This document shows, in pieces, positions 43,237-53,944 of a stretch of DNA of 64,000 nt. Every line of letters begins with the position of its first letter. Position 1 is the stretch's first letter. Origin of the DNA: Manihot esculenta. Lineage: Eukaryota > Streptophyta > Magnoliopsida > Malpighiales > Euphorbiaceae. The notes under the pieces were generated by a model. It searched no databases. It was not told the origin of the DNA and worked only from the letters and a program-made list of their open reading frames with translations. The position numbers and the translations under genes were made by a program. The DNA is taken from positions 7,273,248 through 7,337,247 of the forward strand of contig NC_035162.2 of assembly GCF_001659605.2 (NCBI RefSeq), written 5' to 3'.

Positions 43237-44608
43237 TGGATCATGGATTTGCTTTGCTTTGGTATTAGTTTGCACCTGGTATTTTTTCTCAGGTGCGGAA
43301 CAAATTAGTGTCTATACGCCATTGATGGTTGCTTCATTACCAGATTTGAAACCAGTCTTGCTTAGTTACAGTTTGTCACTTTGTTTATTTTTAATTGCGA
43401 TTATGCATTTAGAAACTCTTTCAAGCTTTCTGGGACAAATTAATCACTTGGTTTTTGAGTTTGTTCTTTAGATATAAGGTGTTCTTTGCTTTTATTGGGT
43501 TATTTTTTTGAAACATGGGAGTCAACAAATTGTAAAAATAGAAAAAGGGAAATGAGAATTGAAGGAGACAAGAAAGATTTCCTCTCCCTTAAATGTTTGT
43601 AACTCTGTACATATTTTAATCTCTGATACGATCTTTTAGTTTTCCATGCTCTGTCCACACTACACAGTATTAGACTGCAATAGAAAGAGACAACTGATTC
43701 ATGGTTCAGCAACTGTACTAATGACATAAGATTTTTCTTTCTTTTCTTTTCTATTTGTGGTCTTTCTGTGACTTGCCTGGAGAAATGGTGAAACAAGAAC
43801 AGTGGCAGCAGTAAAGGGTGTCATAAGGTACCAGAATCCGCCAGGTTCTGTAATTGGTGTTTTATAATAGAGACCTATCTCTATAAGCTATAGTCTATAG
43901 AAGTCTGTGGTTACTGTAAATCAGTATTTGATGAAGACCAAATACAGTTTCTGATGCAGACCTCTACACAAAAGCTGACTCTATGAGTAAATGCTCCAGT
44001 AGATGGGTCCTTTTATCTATTTGTCCAACTTCCTCTTTATCTCTGGTAGCTGCTAATTGCTTTCCTCAGAGATAGTTGTGAATAAATTTGAAAGAGACTG
44101 GAATTCTTACATGTCACCCTTCTGCTGGCCTCTCTGCCAATTGCATGATCTGAGACAGGTCTTCTAATGCTTGTCCCTTTCATCCACCAATTAGACTCTC
44201 ACTCACTCTTCTTTTTACACTACCAGTAGTAGAGATTAATATGTTATCTGGTGACATAATTGGAGGAAACAAAGGAGGGAAAATCAGACTCTTTCCAGCT
44301 TTCCTTCAATCAATGCATGGGCCAGACAAGACAAAGATGGGCATGATTATCACAGTATTTGGTTTAAAGTCAAAAAATTAATGGAATCGAGATAATTTAG
44401 CACTTTAATTTAATTTTTTAAAATTTTAATTTAATTTAATTTTTATAACTTTTAATTATATTGATTCGATTTAATTTTAAAAAATAAATATCGGTGAAAT
44501 GTAACGGTTCAAAGAACTTATTAATAGGTTTTTTACTTGGTTTAGTGGTAACCACATTGAACATAGAATATTAGGTTCTCGGTTTGAGCTTTCCGGACTT
44601 TTTATAAA
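43237..44608. other. SCL4/7 3' flank and spacer
   Basis: The 3' UTR probably continues several hundred bases. A short inverted repeat (GTATTTG...CAAATAC, about 43927-43945) is seen. No gene is recognised. Confidence 0.45.
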
Positions 44609-44682
44609 ATTAGGGGTTAAAGATTTTTTATTTGTGGATTTGAAAATTAGGGGTTAGAGATTTTTTATTTGTAAATTTGAGG
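44609..44682. repeat. 37-bp tandem duplication
   Basis: ATTAGGGGTTAAAGATTTTT... at 44609-44645 is followed directly by a near copy at 44646-44682. It overlaps the left edge of the long inverted-repeat element. Confidence 0.85.
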
Positions 44683-46182
44683 TTGAGATAAAATTATTTG
44701 TGAATTTAAAATTTAACTGTAAAGTGGCAGTCGGACCTCGCGCCACTTAAAGTGGCGCCAGACATTGCTCTTTTTTTAAAAAAATAAAATAAATTGTGGT
44801 CTTGCGCTATTTAAGTGGCGCCAAGCCATGATTTTTTTTTATTTTTTAATTATTAATATATTATAATAAAATATTTATATTATATTAATTTAATATATTA
44901 TTATAATATATTTTTATAATAATAAATATATTTTATAATTTTAATATGATAATATTTAATAAATTTTATTAATAATAACAATTAAGTGATTGTGAATAAT
45001 ATTTAATTGTGGGATAATTTTATTTTACAATTTTAAATATTTATATATTTATATATTAATATTTATTAATAATAAAATATATTAATATTTAATATATTTT
45101 GTTATTAATATTTAAATTAAAAATATTACTCACTCTATATAATTTCAGTGTTATAAAATTAATATTATTTTACGATTATATACGATGATACAATAATAAT
45201 TTAATAAAATTAATAAAATAAATTATAAAAAAATTATTATTAAAAAATATAATATAAATAAAATTATTAAATTAATATAATATAAAATTAATATATTAAT
45301 TAATTTATATTATTATAACATTTTAATAATTAAAAAATAAAAAAAGTAAATTATAGGCTGACGCTAGTGAATAATGCCATGTTATTCTTAAAAAAACAAT
45401 AATAATTTCATGCCATTCTAATATAGTAATTTTACAATTAAATAGTACCAATAATTTTGTACACGTTAATATTATTTCATCACTCTACAAAGTACTAAAA
45501 TCAATTATTATAAATAATTATTATATTTTATAAAAATATTTTTAATATATAAGATATATTATAAAAATTAATAGTAAAAGGGCCGCATACAAAAATACTA
45601 TTAGATATTATATGAAAACACTGAGTTATTTATAATTTATTAAAAAAAATAAATTAATTAATTAATTAAATTTAGTCTTTAATAAATTATAAACAATAAG
45701 GTGATCGCATATAATATTTAATTACAACATAATTTTATTATGTAATAAATAGCAATTCAATAAAATATAAATTTAATTTTTATAATTTTAAATATTTATA
45801 TTAATTAATTAATTAATTTATTTATTATTAATTATTTAAATTACAGCACAATAAAAAATAAATTTAATTTTTATAATTTTAAATATTCATATTAATTAAT
45901 TAATTATTAATTAAAATTAATAAAATATATTATAATAATATATTAAATTATTATAATATAAATATTTTATTATAATATATTAATAATTAAAAAATAAAAA
46001 AATTCATCGCTTGGTGCCACGTAAATAGTGCCAGACCTCAATTTTTTTATTTTTTTTCAAGGATAATAATGTGGAGCCAGAACCTAGCCCTTTTCAAATA
46101 GGCGTCAAGTCATCTTTTTAACTTCCACCTAACAGTTAAATCCTAAATTTACAAATAATTCTATTCTAACTTCAAATTCACC
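44671..46182. mobile_element. Long inverted-repeat (foldback-type) element, 1.5 kb
   Basis: The left arm (44671 to about 44960) matches the reverse complement of the right arm (about 45895 to 46182). Both carry, from outside in, GAATTATTTGTRAATTTA-like sequence, ATTTAACTGT, a GGCGCC/GGYGCCA block and then a long AT tract (ATTTTTTAATTATTAATATA). A third partial copy of the right-arm junction occurs near 45330-45390. The core holds only AT-rich DNA and no transposase. This is the architecture of a foldback or MULE-derived MITE. No target duplication could be defined because the outer ends are blurred. Confidence 0.65.
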
Positions 46183-46328
46183 GAGCTTTCCACATCTCAT
46201 TTTACCTTTTCTCTCCTTTTTTTTTTGTTTTTTAATATTAACCATCCATCTATAATAAATCTCAATCGTTAATTTCTAAACTATATATTCATTCTTTCTA
46301 ATTACAAACCTAGCCACACCTTTACTTC
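46183..46328. other. Spacer with a dispersed repeat
   Basis: The stretch 46240-46315 resembles 52384-52456 (CCATYCAT..., CTCAA..., ATATATTCAT, CTAATTAC/CTAACC), so the two belong to one repeat family. Confidence 0.45.
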
Positions 46329-46499
46329 GCCGCCTCTCTTCTTCCCTCCTCCTCTCTTTATCGCGCCTAACACAGCAAGGCAAACATGGTGCCGTTGTAC
46401 TCATTTCATTCAGCCGCCTCTCTTCTTTCCTCCTCTTCTTTCATCGCGCCTAACACAGCAGCAAGGCAAATATGGTGCCGTTGCACAACACCACCATCA
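46329..46499. repeat. 84-bp imperfect tandem duplication
   Basis: GCCGCCTCTCTTCTTYCCTC... ATCGCGCCTAACACAGCA...ATGGTGCCGTTG occurs at 46329 and again at 46413, with small indels. It is unusually GC-rich for the surroundings. An open frame of 117 codons spans it but has repeat-like composition, and I do not call a gene. Confidence 0.8.
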
Positions 46500-46540
46500 C
46501 GCCGTTACACAGCACCACCATCGCGCAGCACCCTCACGTT

Positions 46541-46612
46541 GTCGCACAACAGCATCGTCGCGCCGTCGCACAACCGCATTGTCGCACCGTTGAACAACAG
46601 CATCCTCGCGCC
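46541..46612. repeat. 24-bp minisatellite, three units
   Basis: GTCGCACAACAGCATCGTCG+CGCC is repeated at 46541, 46565 and 46589 with few changes. The 24-base period keeps frame, which explains the long open frames on both strands here. Confidence 0.85.
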
Positions 46613-47024
46613 ATCACGTAGCAGCTCTGTCTCGCAGCACCATATCTCAACGATTCCTTCCCGTAGCGTTTTATTTTGTTATTTGAATTTGAAACATTGT
46701 TTTTTTTTTTCAATTTGTAATATAAATTTTTATTGTTGAGATTTGATATTGAATTGGTGTTAATGTGTTTGATCAGTGTGGCGAATATAGGAGGAGGTGG
46801 AAGAAAGAAAGGGAAAGGACTTTGTTTCCCTTTCATAAAAATCTGCGATCCAAATGAGTTTTGTAGTGTTGCATATGTCATAAGTAAACAAGTTGTTAAA
46901 GGGCTTTGCACTCCTAAGTCCTTGGACATCAACCATGTAATGTGAGATGATGAGGGAGAAGTGGACCAGTAGGCCTTGGTTCTTTTTATTTTTTTTTTTT
47001 CAAACAATTGATTTTGACAGGTTC

Positions 47025-47047
47025 GAAATTGAAATTGAAATTGAAAT
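47025..47047. repeat. (GAAATT)n repeat
   Basis: About 3.8 units of GAAATT. Confidence 0.85.
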
Positions 47048-48604
47048 CACTTTTAAAATAACTTCTGGTATCTATGAATTAAAGTCTATTGGTCTTGTCT
47101 TTTATTACACATGTTTTTTATTTGGGTTATTTTGTATTTATGTTTAGAAATAAAAATAAAAATCAAAGTCATGGATTATGAGATTTTATATTTGATGTGT
47201 TTGTATATCGGCCTCTTTTTTCTCCCTGAAAATTATTATTAATCATTTATTTTTATAAAATTACTGCTTTAATCAAATTTTCAAAGAGATAGTTAAAAAA
47301 AAAAAAAGAAATTCTACACAACATAAAAATTGAATACGGTTATTTTAAGCAGGTTTGACGAGTCTTATGATGATAATTTATTTATTTAATTAATATAAAA
47401 TTATGAAAGTGACTTGATGGGTATGGTTTTTTTTTTTTTTTTTTGCTGATATAAAAAAATACACAAACATTTTAATCCAGAAATTGACTCAATTTTGATT
47501 ATTAAAAATATATAAATTTATTCTTTTTATTTTGAGAATAAATTTATTCTTATTTTAATGTTTGATTATTAATTTTAAGTATGAAAATAAATTTAAAGCT
47601 TAAAAACTACAATATGATTTAATTTTAAATATAGTAAAAATTCATAATTTAATATACACTATAATAAAATTATTGGGTAAAAATATTGGAAGTGTTTGGT
47701 ATGCACGTTAAAATATAATTGAGTATTTAGCATGTAAATGTGCAGTTTCATTGAAATAATATTATATATATTTTATTTTTGACAATTCAAACATAAATTG
47801 TATTTTTCATAAGTGGATTTATTTCTCAACCTACTAATATATTTTATAATTTTGATATAGTAATTTAATTAATTTTGAACTTTTTAAATGAGTGTAGAAA
47901 ATTATATTTAGGTTTCAACAATATTTTATCTACTGATAGTTATTTATTATTATAAAATAAGAATTATTAAACTGAAGAATTATCACTCGGTGAGAATGAG
48001 GAAAAAAAAAAGACTTTTTTTTAAAAAAAATACTACGATAACTGCAAGGATGGGTTGGGCCCAACCAACCATGTGACGTCGTATGGACAGCAGTACACAA
48101 ACGAGTAGAGCTGGGCTTCTTGGGCTCAATTTGCAACTCACAAATCACAGCAAGTATTTATTGATTTGCTTACAGAAGTTTTAATACTGTTTTTTTTTAA
48201 CTAATCTATTCCGTAGCTCAGAGTCTTATTCTGAGCTTTTGAACTTTTAATATATATATTCAATATTATTTTTTTATCCTATAAATAAATATATACTGAT
48301 AATAAATAATAATGATAATAATAATAATAAAATTTATGTAGCACCGAAAATATCAGAAATATAATTTTGTACTCATATAAACATCATATTAATGGATTTA
48401 CTTCTCATTTCAAAAAAGAAAAATTCTCAAATTGCAAAGCAATCTAGGGAAGATAAAATAACTAAACAATACATTAATGAAAATGTATGCTGTTTGAAAA
48501 TAATAAAATAATTTATTATGCCTTCTTGCATCCAAGGACTACTTTAAAATTAATTCAGTAAATATTTATAGTAATTATTTAAGTATATATATATATATAA
48601 AGGA

Positions 48605-48790
48605 GAGATAAATATCTAATGTTATTAATTTTAAATTTAACATATTTTAATTATTTATTATTATAATAATAATTTATTGAATATATACACATATATAATA
48701 TTATAAAAATGAGATAAATATTTAATGTTATTAATTTTAAAATTAAAAGATTTTAATTATTTGTTATTATAATAATAATTTATTAAATTT
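48605..48790. repeat. 106-bp direct repeat, about 1.8 copies
   Basis: GAGATAAATATCTAATGTTA... at 48605 is repeated at 48711. About 80 bases align with few changes. Confidence 0.8.
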
Positions 48791-49069
48791 ATAAATTTTA
48801 ACGTTTGAAAAGTTTATTTATGAAAAAATTCTTTACTAATCTTTTTGTAACTCAATACTCTGACTTTTTCCTCTTTTTTAAATTTAATTTTTTTTTCCTT
48901 CTCTATGTAAACGATTTACGTCAATTAATTATCGATGAACAAAAAGATGTTATTGTCCCTATTAAGAGTTCCAAAGATATTCCGATAGTCACTTATGATT
49001 TCTGTATAATGGGGATATTTTTCACATAAAATTCAATAAATTTTCAGAATATATAGATCTCTTTGACAG

Positions 49070-49695
49070 ATTTACGGCAGCAATCCTCGGACAGTTAATA
49101 TATTGAAGGATTTAGTTTCTAATTACAAGCCCGACATTTTATTTTTGATAGAAATAAAAGCTCTTAATTCTAGTATGAAATTTTTTCGTAATTTTTTACA
49201 TTTTGATAGTTGTTTATCAATCAATAGACAAGTATTGGGAGAAGGTCTTTCGTTAATGGGGAAGAGTTATGGGTCTATTTCTGTGGTTGGTTTTTTTTTA
49301 AATTTTATTGATTTAGTTGTTTCGAAATTTAATGTTCAATAACTTGGGTTTCTGGAAGATTAACGACGACGTTAATTTTGAAACCTTATTCGAGTTTTAT
49401 CTCGTATAAACTCTCTTCCGTAGATTTGTTCGGATGATTTTAATGTTTTATGCTCGAAATATGAAAAAAAAAAGGAGTATATTTGTCAAATTATCTTATG
49501 CAGGGGTTTAGACAAGCACTTGAAGAGTATTTTTGCCAAATTATCTTATGTAGGGATTTAATTTTGAATGAGTATAAATTTTTGTTAGAATTTAAAACTG
49601 ATATTTTTATTAGATGGGTTCATCATAATACTATTTTAACTGCTTATACTTTGACTAGAGAATTTATTAAATATGATAGTCTTTATTTAGGATAA
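49070..49695 (+). pseudogene. LINE (non-LTR retrotransposon) endonuclease remnant
   Basis: The plus-strand frame from about 49073 reads GSNPRTVNILKDLVSNYKPD, then ILFLIEIKALNSS and FDSCLSINRQ, matching the start of plant LINE ORF2 apurinic endonucleases (GNPRTV...L..L....PDI.FL.ET). It is the D-x-x-F-L-x-E segment with the catalytic Glu in place. Downstream fragments such as GFRQALEE continue the resemblance through frameshifts and stops. About a fifth of the endonuclease is recognisable and no reverse transcriptase follows. It is a 5'-part relic, unusual because LINE copies are normally truncated at the 5' end. Confidence 0.65.
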
Positions 49696-52600
49696 TATCT
49701 TTTTTTATTTAATAAATTTTATTAATACAATCAATAGTTTTGCTTTAAAAATAAAATTTAATTATAGATTCATAATCTATATATATATAATAATAGAATT
49801 TTCTAATATATTTTTACATCATTTAGGAGAATATAGAGATTATTTAATATATTTTTTATTTTAAATTTTAAAATAGATGATAATTTTATTATTTAAATTA
49901 ATTTAAAATAAAAATTATTTAAATTTTGATATATATATATATATACTAAAAAATAATTTTTTAACATGATGGTAATAAAATAATATATTTAAATATTAAA
50001 AAAATAATTTTGATAATATAAATTACGAGATAATAAGAATTATATTTTAAATTAAATATTTAAGAAATATTATAAAAATATTATAAAACTATTAGATAAT
50101 ATATTATATATATAATTTTTATAATTATATAACTATTTATCTAGAATTTAAAGTTAGTAGATAAATATTTGTATTTTCATTTATATAAATAGTAAAGAAT
50201 TAAAATTTTAGATAATTTATTAAAATAAATTTTAATTTTAATAATATTAAATTATTAAATAATAATTTTTATTTAAAAAAATAAAATAAACTTTGTGTAG
50301 AAAAAAATAAATTTTATTATATTTGATCACGTGATTTATTGTATTTTTAATTAATTTTAAAAATTTTAAATAAAATTTAAAAGGATGATTATATTTATTA
50401 AAGATAATTAAGAATATCATTAAATTCATTAAAAGATGTTTATAAAATATTAAATAATTTTAATAATAAATTTAATTTATTTAATTTATACAAAAGACAT
50501 TAAATATTAAAATATTATATATATAGATTTTTATTTTATTATATTAATAATTTATAACGTTAAAAGGCACGTTTGAAAAAAATTAGTAAACTATAAAATC
50601 AAATATTCAGATATAATATAAATATTTATCACTTTCTAAAAAAATTGTGATTTATTAAAAAAAAACATGAATTGTTAGGTCACAAAAAATCCATTAATTC
50701 GAATACGTAGGCAGCAAGTGTCGAATACTAGGGCTTTATACAGTTATTCCTCATTACGTTTCTCTGATAAATGCTATGTGCCGTAACATGAAATAAGTGA
50801 TTTGTGGTTATGGTCAGGCCACTAGACTGTGTTCGGTTCTCCTGAATCAGACAAATTTGCTGACTATCAAACTCTTCCCAAAGCCCTTGCCTAGGTGCTT
50901 CCCGGTTTGGACAACCTTTATATTCATATAAGAACCTATCCCCCAGGAAAATGCCAAAAATTCAAAAATATGAATCCTTCGATCAGATCAATAAGAAGTT
51001 ATCATTATCCGCCTGCCATTTTCATTTATCCTAATTCAAACCAACTAGGTTGTAGGACTGCCGCCTCAATGATCAGTTCGAGGCAAGCCACTACTGTTGA
51101 GACGAGCGCACCAGAGAATCCACACAATATGGACAAGACTAAGAGTCAAAACGAGAAAATTGGATTAGATTCTTATAATAATGAATTGAATGTCTTAATT
51201 TGTAGTTGTATTTTATGCATATAAATTGATTTTAATTTGGACGTGGAGTCCAAATATTATAATAATACTATTTGTAATTGATCTGATTGAGTTGTGTTTT
51301 TGTTTTCGGCCATGTGGGATTGCACGAAGCTTATGACAAGAAGCAGGGAAGTGAAGTGGAGGAGGAGAAAGCCAGGCGCCAGGCACCAGACCAGTGCACA
51401 CTCTTAACTCACTGCTGTTTCTTTTCTTTTTCTTTTTTTTTTCCCGTAATTTAGGTCGAGAAATCTAACCTATATGGGTGCAGACTCTAATTTTTAGTTT
51501 TTCAAAAAAAAAAAATTAAGGGTTAAATTAATTGATAATATAGTTCTAATTTAAAATTAATTTTTTTTAATTAGTAAATTGTTTTAACATATGAATAATG
51601 AATGGAACTAATATGCCTTCACAAAAAAAAAAGACTAATATGCTTTAGGCTTTTTAAATAACCAGGACTTTTTGTGAGAACGTAATACTCTAATATAAAT
51701 TACAAAAATAATTCTGTATTTATCTAATTGAAAATAAGAGATATTGGGTATATATATACATATATAATAATAATAATTTTAATCTATAAAACTAATTATT
51801 TGCAAATTTTAAATGTAAGCAATAATTTTTTTCTCATTTGAAATGTAATATAATAGACCCAAAAAGAGAGTATAGGAATGAAATATAATTGTTTATCTTA
51901 ATTGTAAAAGAGAGAGAATATAATTTATTTTTTTTAATAACGTTCGCTTTATTTATTTTATGAATCGTTGTATTTATTTGGATGATATAAAGAAGTAATA
52001 GAAAGAAAATATTTACATTTAAATTTGGAAGTTAATAATAATTTTATATATTTTATTTTCTCTATTTTTTATCATGCAAGTAATAATCAATCCTGTATTA
52101 TTTAAATTAATTAAATAAAAAAGTAATTTAATTTATTAAATAACTCAATTCAAAATTAAATTAATATATTAAATTCACAAGACTTTTTATTACTTTATTT
52201 AATTTAATTAAATAATAAAATTCGATTCGAAATTAAATTAATTGAATTTATATATAAAATTCACGAGACTTTTTATTACTCTTATTAGTGGGCATCCTTA
52301 AAATCTGACCAAGGCTCGAATTCTGTGGTCTTCTGCTTTTTTTTTTTTTTTTTCTTGTAATATAGCATTAACTTTTTATCTGAGCCATTCATTTATACTG
52401 TAAGATCTCAACCATCAAAATCTATAATATATATTCATCTTTAATTTCTAACCATAGTTGCCTTCATTTTTTTCTCTTCAAACTTTAGAAGATTGAGTTG
52501 GTTGCCATTCCTCCACAAATCACCTCCCTCGCTGTCGTCGCTCTTCTGACTTGACATCTATTTATTTGTGTGTTTAATTTGAATTAGATTTAGTGTTTTA

Positions 52601-52970
52601 ATTTTGCAGTTTCTGTTGTAATTTATATATAGTTTTGAGAATCTGTTAAATATTAATTGAAATATTTGTAGTAAGTTTGAAAATTTTAAATGAATTTAAG
52701 TATATTGAATTTGTGTTATAGGTTTTTTGTTCAATTTGTTTGTGAACTGATAGATTATAAATGAAATAATTTATTTTAATTTGATTCGACTGGATTGATT
52801 TTATATTTTGATTTGATTTAATTTTTAAAATAATTTAAATTTAATTTTTTAAATTTTATTCAATTTTAATTTAAACTGACAAACGACTCTAACAGCCAGC
52901 CATCATGCATATGAAGACAAAAAAACTGCATAACACGCATAATGATACACCGCTAAAAGCCAAATAAAAG
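49696..52970. other. AT-rich spacer with one balanced patch
   Basis: Mostly AT-rich. 50700-51240 and 51290-51400 have balanced composition. An open frame of about 109 codons at 50895-51224 has no family resemblance and is not called. A TA run lies at 49929-49945. Confidence 0.45.
52147..52283. repeat. Imperfect direct repeat around CACRAGACTTTTTATTACT
   Basis: AAATTAAATTAAT...AAATTCACAAGACTTTTTATTACT (ending about 52193) recurs ending about 52280 with an A/G change. The period is about 86 bases. Confidence 0.65.
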
Positions 52971-53065
52971 CACTCCAAGGCTTAACCTGGTGAAAAGTAC
53001 ATCCTGTAGCCTTGAAAGGTCTAAGGTTCGACTCACCCAACCCCCTATTTCAAAGAAAAAAAAAA
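52971..53065 (+). mobile_element. tRNA-derived SINE-like insertion with A and B boxes, A tail and direct repeats
   Basis: GGCTTAACCTGGTG (52979) resembles a Pol III A box and GGTTCGACTC (53025-53034) a B box. The segment ends in an A-rich tail (53054-53065). CCAAATAAAAG before it (52960-52970) is repeated as CCAAATAAAAAG after it (53066-53077), a target duplication. The similarity goes on past these repeats (CACTCCAAGGC at 52971 and CACTCTCCAAAGGC at 53083), so the true 5' border may be several bases inside. The unit is about 95 bases, short for a full SINE. Confidence 0.65.
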
Positions 53066-53077
53066 CCAAATAAAAAG

Positions 53078-53912
53078 AGCTGCACTCTCCAAAGGCTAGA
53101 AAGGCAGAACATGAGAAAGAAAAGGAAGAAAAAATACTTAATCTGTATCCGCCTCAACAAAAATAACTTCACCGAAAGGTATTAAAAAAATTGTCATGAT
53201 AATTTCAGTATTGGATAGAAGTGGAACAGTTTAAAGGAGACATCTTACATTTCAACGCCAAATAATCCATTAAAAGAGATATGCAATAAATCTCAATATT
53301 GATAATTACAAACCAAAACAAATGAATCAAAATAAACCACTATAAAATCATAACAATAATAATCACAAATAAACAAAAAAAAAAAAAAACCGCAAACAAA
53401 CCACTATAAAACTATCAAACAGATTCGCAAAGACACAACCTCTCAAAACAATAAAGATAAAAAAACTATACAATTAAAAAATCAGTCACAGAAGTAAACC
53501 ACATCCTCCACCAAAAAAATGCTTCTCTCCATTCTCTCCCTCTACTTTCTTTCTATTCAATGAGAAAAACATGATACTATCTTATTATATTTAATTTTTC
53601 CTCTTATTCTAAATAAATAAAAAATTAAGGGAGACATTTTAATTATTCTACATGGTTAATGTACCGAAAACAATATTATAAATTTTCTTATTTATAATAT
53701 TTTCTCTACTTGACAAGGTCAACAGATATCCAATACGGGCGAAAGCAGCGAAAAGGATAGTGATCTGTTTCTGCCAGCTCATGCTATCCCGTTCATTTCG
53801 TTGTAATTACCTAATTCTTAAGCACGGCACCAGCTTAACCACGTATAGCACTTCTTGGCCATCGATCTTTCCGCCTAGTTAATCGTGTGCGTCCATTCTA
53901 CACTAACCCCCC
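53078..53912. other. Spacer upstream of a TATA box
   Basis: 53078-53700 is A-rich with no coding signal. 53740-53912 becomes balanced and GC-richer, as expected near a promoter. Confidence 0.4.
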
Positions 53913-53919
53913 TATATAA
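53913..53919 (+). promoter_or_regulatory. TATA box of an unidentified transcription unit
   Basis: TATATAA in CCCCCCTATATAAGAACAG, followed by TTGGCGCCTTCTGTG and a T/C-rich leader. This is among the cleanest plant TATA contexts in the window, but the gene it drives is not identified. Confidence 0.5.
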
Positions 53920-53944
53920 GAACAGTTGGCGCCTTCTGTGTTTC

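Larger units (their letters stand above)
46613..49069. other. Spacer, mostly AT-rich
   Basis: 46780-46950 is of balanced composition with an open frame (about 70 codons) that I do not recognise. The rest is AT-rich. Microsatellites occur at 47025-47047 (GAAATT) and 48297-48330 (ATA/ATG mix), with TA runs at 48582-48598. Confidence 0.45.

Noticed and set aside
44671..46182. The inverted arms as LTRs of a retrotransposon
   Set aside because: The arms are inverted, not direct, and there is no primer site or coding sequence between them.
46386..47007. Open frames of 117 and 157 codons on opposite strands
   Set aside because: They are produced by frame-preserving tandem repeats; composition is repetitive and no domain is visible.
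50895..51224. Open frame of 109 codons with a nearby TATA-like sequence
   Set aside because: No motif, no splice support and no known family; left as spacer.
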